DNA from: Rotaria socialis
Lineage: Eukaryota > Rotifera > Eurotatoria > Philodinida > Philodinidae
Length of the DNA stretch: 64,000 nucleotides
Direction: 5' to 3'
Assembly: GCA_905331475.1 (NCBI GenBank)
Contig: CAJNYU010002676.1
Coordinates: forward strand, 186,001-250,000
The translations under genes were made by a program, and so were the position numbers. Positions 58,286 to 64,000 of the stretch are shown in pieces. Under the pieces are notes generated by a model. The model searched no databases. It was given only the letters and a program-made list of their open reading frames with translations, and was not told the DNA's origin. Each line of letters opens with the position of its first letter. Position 1 is the first letter of the stretch.

Positions 58286-61200
58286 ATGGTAACAAACATG
58301 GAATCATTAAAAAATTTTGTTCGATACAGTTGGTATTCATCACCAAAAGTACGTACAAATATTATCAATGATCTTATTGAATCGTTTCAAACAAATCAAA
58401 CAGATGGTAGGTTAAAGACAAGTATTTTCTATGATAGACTCATTTGTTTTTGTCTAATCCTGTAAAGATCTACCCGATCCTGCTTTGAAAATATTGGCTC
58501 ATACAATAGGTCAACTTATTCCATTGTATACAACGACGAAATCGCGTGTTCTTCTTAGTAGACTTTTGGATGCAGTTATCCGGAAATATAAAGAAAGAAT
58601 TTTGAAATTAATTATCCATGCATTCGATGTTCAGTCACGTACAATTTGTAAAGTACATTCACAGTATGTCTAATTAGACACTTGTTTTTTTCTTCTCACG
58701 AGAATTTGATTTTCCATTGTAGCCGTAATGCACGATTTCAAGCCGATTACGGTTTTATTTATATGTCAAACATTGTACTAGCAAGTAATGGAATAGCAAT
58801 CGAAGAAGAAACCGATAAATTGATTGTAAGGCCTCATTGATTTATTTATTTTTAAAAATTTTTAATTCCCAATAAATATTCTTGTTTGTTTCGTTTTCAG
58901 TTATTAATCGTGTCAAGATTTATTTCAACTTTATTGGCTGATTCATCCACTTCTGCAGGATTGATATTAGTTGACAAACGTCTGAATCATCTATTCAAAC
59001 AGGTATATGACGCAATCATCTCCCATCATGATAATTGATTTACATAAATATCCTAATCGGACTAACTTGACTACTGAATTTCCAGTAGTTTCGAAGCATC
59101 TCCTTGCAATGAATTGAAACTTCGAAATTATAATCGCTACGAATAGAAAAAGCATAGAATGAAATTTTTGATACTACAAAATAATCCATTTCAGCGTTTG
59201 ATTACTAGCAATACGGATGTCTTTAGAGAAAAAAGTCTTACAATTCGAAGCAACAAACTGAATCATTTTTTATACGTACTTGCTTTCAGGTTCCAACACT
59301 AGTCGAAAGTTGGGTAAATTTATTAAATTCAATATCTGAACCTGATCTAGCTCATTTGGGCTTGATCAGTGCTCTATTATATTGTCTGAAAACTAAAGAA
59401 ACAACATTATATGAACAAATCAAAGTAAAATTTCGACATTATCCTACAACAATAAACAAAATCTGCATCTTCTTTTGCTAGACCATTGGTATTGATTCCT
59501 ATGCAAAATTAATTCTTGGTACAAGAACAAAACCTTATGAAACAGCGTTAAAACCTTGTAATGAAATTTTAAGTGCAATGGATCTTGAATCCTTCAAAAC
59601 AAAAGTTTATCCAGTATTGAATCGATCACTTCTTCGTAATCCGGAAGTTATCATCGAAGGTACATTTTTCTTTTGTCATTGATTATTCAACCAAAATTTC
59701 TATTTATTTTTCGAATAGCTGTACCACCATTGCTCAGTAGTTTATCATTCGATTTAAGTTATACTGCCAATGAACTTTCTAAACAATTAGCTCGTAAGTA
59801 ATTTCATTCGAGAAAATCAAACCGTTCAATTAATGTTCACATGTGTATTCTAGCACCATTGATATCAAAAACTGAAAGTTTAGAAGCATCTGCATTAGCT
59901 TCATTTCGTACTCTTGCCAAACAAATTTCAAATGGTGAAACCATCATCAGTATCGTTCAATATTTATTCAATATTTTCAATGGTATAGACAACAGAAGAG
60001 ATTATTTTTGATTAATGACGTTTCTGTTTCTTTTTCGATAGGAACTGAATCTTCTGTGAATAAACTATCGGTGATAAGTCAACGTGAAAATTTGCTAAGT
60101 GCAATCGGTGCATTTAGTCGATCGCCAAGTACAAGCATATCACAAGATGATATCTTGAAAATACTCGACAAATATTTCTATCCAATGATTCAACAAGAAG
60201 TCCATGAAGGTCTTATTTGTCATATGTTACAACAAATGGCTAGTTGGTGTTCAAGATTAACTAATACCAATCAAGCATTAACGGACTTTTTTAAAGTAAT
60301 AAAGTTATTTCCATTCGTTTTATGAAGAATTTCCGCTGTTTTTGTTTTCTTATCGAAAATAGAAAGGACTTGAACAAAAGAATACTACTGCAATTACACG
60401 AGCAGCGTATCTTCAATGTATTTTAGTGACATATAAAGGTGAGAAAATGATATTTGGAGGGAAATTTGAAAATTTTCTTTCTACTTTCAAGAGGATAATT
60501 TAACTGGTTTAATACCAATGCATACAATATTAATGGCACCATACGAACGTGGTGTAAACCAATCGACGTTAATCAATTGTCTTCATGAAGCATTATTAGC
60601 TGCACTTATTATGATAAACATAGCTCAAATGAATTCTTCCTATGGTAAAATAAAAAATGACTTTTTAAAATACACATTTTTTCTTAATTAGACAACAAAT
60701 TAACAGCATTATGGTCTTCGTTAAACGATAGCAAAAAACAAATTTTTACCACAGATAAATTTCAAAAAGAAATTAATCCAGCTGGTGAGTATCATAAAAT
60801 TTGAGAAATATTTTCCGAGGCAGATTTTCGGGAATAACATCTTCATTTAGCCTCGTTTTGATATTTACACGAGAGAGATTTTGTGAAAATTTTAGGTGCT
60901 CGCGTTTTCTTTCAATTATATGAACAACTTCATGGAACATTACACATTCAAGATATGGTGTATGTTTAATTTTTATTAAATTTTTCGATGTAAAGATAAA
61001 ACATTTTCTAGTCCATACACTCGAACATTTATTTATTTAATTTTGCATTCATCCTATGACGTACGCAAACCAGCCTATGATATCATTCGTCGTCTTGTTA
61101 ATAATTTACGTTCAACTGACACCGATATAAGTTTAGCACTCTTAACTGGATTAACTTCATTTCTTGATCATTTTCAAGTGACGGTAAGAAAGAAAGAATG

Positions 61201-64000
61201 ATATTTTCTCCTCGAATAATTCGAAACGAAGAATATTTTGATTTAGAATGAAACCTCATCGAATGATGACGCAAATCAACAATTGAACTTAACAACAGTT
61301 TCGAAAGCTTTTGAGGAAACAATTCTATGTATAGCTAAATCAATGCGAATGCAGGATGAAAAATTCAAACAAACTCTAGCTAATCGAGCGTTACTTGCTT
61401 GTTGTTCAAGTTCAATTTTACTTTCAAGTAGTGAAAAACTTTGGCTCAAATTTCTTTATCTTATATTCGATAAAAAACAGAATGAAGCAGAAGATTATTT
61501 TAAAAATAACGTGAACTCTCTTGTTCAAATTTGTACAACAAATCAACGATTAACAAAAGTAATCATATATAGACACTGCTCATGAAAGAAATCTTATCCC
61601 GAATCTCTTTAGCTGGTTCCAGCAACAAAAATTAAAACTTAATATTTCTCTATTTTATTAGGAACAAATATCAGCTATAAGTCTTCTATGTTCAATAAAA
61701 CCAAATCTTTTCTTAAAATCTTTTCTACAAATTGCTTATGAACGTCTTCAACCTGCTAGCTATTTATTAGTCAGCAAACGATCATATGAAATAATGAAAA
61801 CACCGCCAGGCGAAGTATATGATAAAAGCGTTCTGGAAAGGTAAGTGTGACAAAATTCGATTTTTTGTGTTGTAATAAAAGGTTAATCCGTGCTCTAGTA
61901 TATTGAAACATGAAGCAAAAGACACAGGAAATGTTAAACGAGAAAGTAAAAATTATTCCTATAAAGAACAAATGGCTGCACGAGAATTGGAAAAGGAATT
62001 AGCTGCAAAACAAAATAAAGCTGCTGTTCCACAATTAACGAAAAAACAACAAGAAATGCTTCAACAACAACTCGACCAAGAACAAGCAACTCGTGATAAT
62101 GTTAAAAAAGTAAAACTTCGATGTTTGATTATTTTTGTTTCGAACTGCTTTTCCTATAAAGATCGACGAAGATGCAAAGAATGTTTTTGAAATATTTACA
62201 AATATTGTTAAAAGTACTCAAGAACTATTTATCCCTTATCTTGGTGAACTTGTCGCTCATATTTGGCCAACATTAAAATCACCAGTAGCGTTTAATTATG
62301 CTAAAGATTTATATATTGCTCTCGTACCGATCGTCTTCATGAATGATAAAGATACATTTGGTAATTATTTTAATCAGTCATGTTTATGTTTCGAATGTTT
62401 CCTTTTAAAGGTTACGCAATCGCTTATTTGGCTGTGCGACTAAATTCTGATCCATCAACGGTTCAACAGCAATTAGATAAATGTTGGCTTCAAGAAGATC
62501 TATTGGTCGCTATTGAACGTTTACTTGCATGTCTCTATGAAAATACACAACAAGCTAAAAAATTCAATCAATTGTCGATTGCAAGACTTGACTATTGTCT
62601 ACCTTTATTTAAAGTTCGTTTTACAAAATCATGACTGAATGAAATCTTTATATTGGTATGAATTTAGAATATCGTCAGCCATTCAAAATGCACAAATGAA
62701 TGGACAACATCAATCTTAAATATTTGTCGAGAATATTTTTCAGCAGTTTCAACATCGGATCCTGATGTAAGATTTATATTTATTCGAGAGAATGTCGGAT
62801 AAAGTTCTTGAAACTACTATCCTAAGACTAGCGACCAATAAAAATCGTCCTTATCGGAATCGGACATTTGTTGAATAACGAGAAGTTTCAAAATATTGTT
62901 GATTTTAGAATCATCCATCGTTATTACCGCGTCGGGATCTTATTCGTTTATTTCTCGATATCAATGCTGTATCAAAATCTATTCAAGTTCAAGTAAATTA
63001 TTGCTTGTGATCCACAAAATGAAATCATTTTCGTAAATTTTTAGAATGATGCATCTGAAATGTTGGAAAAACTGTGTGAATTATTTTGTACATATGAAAG
63101 CGATGATGATATTCAAGTTTTACTTGACAATCTTCAATCGTCTATTCCAAGTGTACGAGAAAGTTGTGTACTGGTAAGTTTACTTCGATTTGATTAACTA
63201 GTCTTTTCTCATTATCTAATTGAATAGTCATTGAAAAAACTAGTCACCCGATTACATAAAGTACATCCAACACTCGAAGCTGATATTGCGCGTCGTTTAT
63301 TAATCGTATGCGAAGATCCTGAAGAACATGTGAAAAAAATTGCTACCGAGTATAATATTTGATCTGCTTGTTTTGGCAATCGAACATGCGAAATCTATTG
63401 GTTTGTTTTTTAAAATAGATTATGGCCTCAAACAAATTTAAAAGTCAAATCAGAAAATGTTAGAGACTTTCTTAGAGATGTTGTTCATCCAGAATATTTC
63501 GTTCGTGAACCAGCTACACATGCATTACCAAAATTATTAGAAGCATCATTTCCTCAATTAGTACCTTTTATTCTTAGTGATCTTTTCGATATTTATACAA
63601 AAAATAATAAGGTTAGTTTTGATCATTCTTCAGCGATATGAAATGATAAATTTTTTGTAAAGCTTCCACCTCCAATCGTTGATCAATTTGGCCGACAAAT
63701 TCAAGCTCAACCAGTCGATACATGGGAGCCACGTGCTGGTGTAGCAGATTGTCTTTTTCATATGGCATCGCTTGTTGGAAATAATATTGAAGATTTATTT
63801 AAATTTTACGTTCCAACAGCATTAAATGATCGGCATGCGGATGTTCGTAGTGACATGCTTCGCGCAGCAACATCAACAATTGATATACACGGACGAGTAA
63901 TTTATTTCTCTTTGAAAAAGCATATCTATAGTGTCCCTCTATTTGGAGATTAAATACAATGCGTTAATGTCTATACATTGAAATCTTAACTCTTCGGAAA
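58286..64000 (+). CDS. GCN1: GCN1, translational stress regulator, N-terminal part (runs off right edge)
   Basis: Start ATG at 58286 (a second in-frame ATG is at 58298). First exons 58286-58406 and 58468-58663; about twenty exons are visible, with 45-200 bp introns. HEAT-type helical repeats run throughout. Diagnostic stretches: VLNRSLLRNPEVIIEAVPPL, PQLTKKQQEMLQQQLDQEQ (a charged helix also present in human GCN1), VREPATHALPKLLEASFPQL, and FYVPTALNDRHADVRSDMLR, which lies just before the eEF3-like region in human GCN1. GCN1 binds stalled or collided ribosomes and passes the uncharged-tRNA signal to the kinase GCN2, which phosphorylates eIF2alpha. The eEF3-like and GCN2-binding regions lie beyond the window. 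An apparent stop at about 63350 is avoided by a GTATAA donor at about 63343, which keeps phase (IATE|LWPQTNL). No lesion seen. Confidence 0.9.

Noticed and set aside
63343-63360. Apparent stop codon in GCN1
   Set aside because: A GTATAA donor just before it restores phase to the next exon, so it is intronic.

Overview
This is AT-rich animal nuclear DNA. Genes have many introns, most of them only about 40-60 bp with GT..AG ends. Three genes encode proteins of motile cilia, muscle or ER quality control, and these sit beside genes of bacterial or fungal flavour and short non-autonomous DNA transposons. That mixture fits a bdelloid rotifer best. This is an inference from gene content and intron size; no species marker was seen.

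Layout. 1-719: 3' end of a polyglutamine protein. 720-6309: gene-poor stretch with a hAT-like MITE, a fold-back element, a 33-bp dispersed repeat pair and a perfect palindrome. 6310-11977: three same-strand genes that look foreign or accessory (a pre-ATP-grasp ligase of the PGM1 type, a DUF3605 protein, and a sulfotransferase-like gene with an in-frame stop). 13262-22059: tandem pair of large GTPases with a stonustoxin-like N-terminal region. The first copy is broken at a single N where the assembly looks wrong. The two GTPase domains are nearly identical although the N-termini have diverged. 22510-22670: decayed duplicate of the dynein 3' end. About 23.7-24.93 kb: SGNH/GDSL hydrolase.

25161-44138 (minus strand): one complete axonemal dynein heavy chain in dozens of exons, with all motor modules. 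It carries a basic Ser/Arg insert with RRxS sites in the AAA6 region. 44914-45524 (plus strand, head to head with dynein): a PIERCE1-like microtubule inner protein, so the two ciliary genes share about 775 bp of upstream DNA. 46200-49720 (minus): PDZ protein of the Zasp/PDLIM-synaptopodin-2 kind, probably a Z-disc or actin-bundle protein. 49721-55300: sparse region with a 21-bp tandem repeat, a 241-bp MITE, an unrecognised multi-exon minus-strand gene and a new 69-residue two-exon gene. 55475-58132 (plus): ERLEC1-like ER lectin with two MRH domains, 13 exons. 58286 to the right edge (plus): N-terminal part of GCN1, the ribosome-bound activator of GCN2.

No tRNA, rRNA, CRISPR or telomeric repeat was recognised. 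Splice sites were read by eye and checked by codon phase, so internal exon ends in the dynein and GCN1 genes are approximate.
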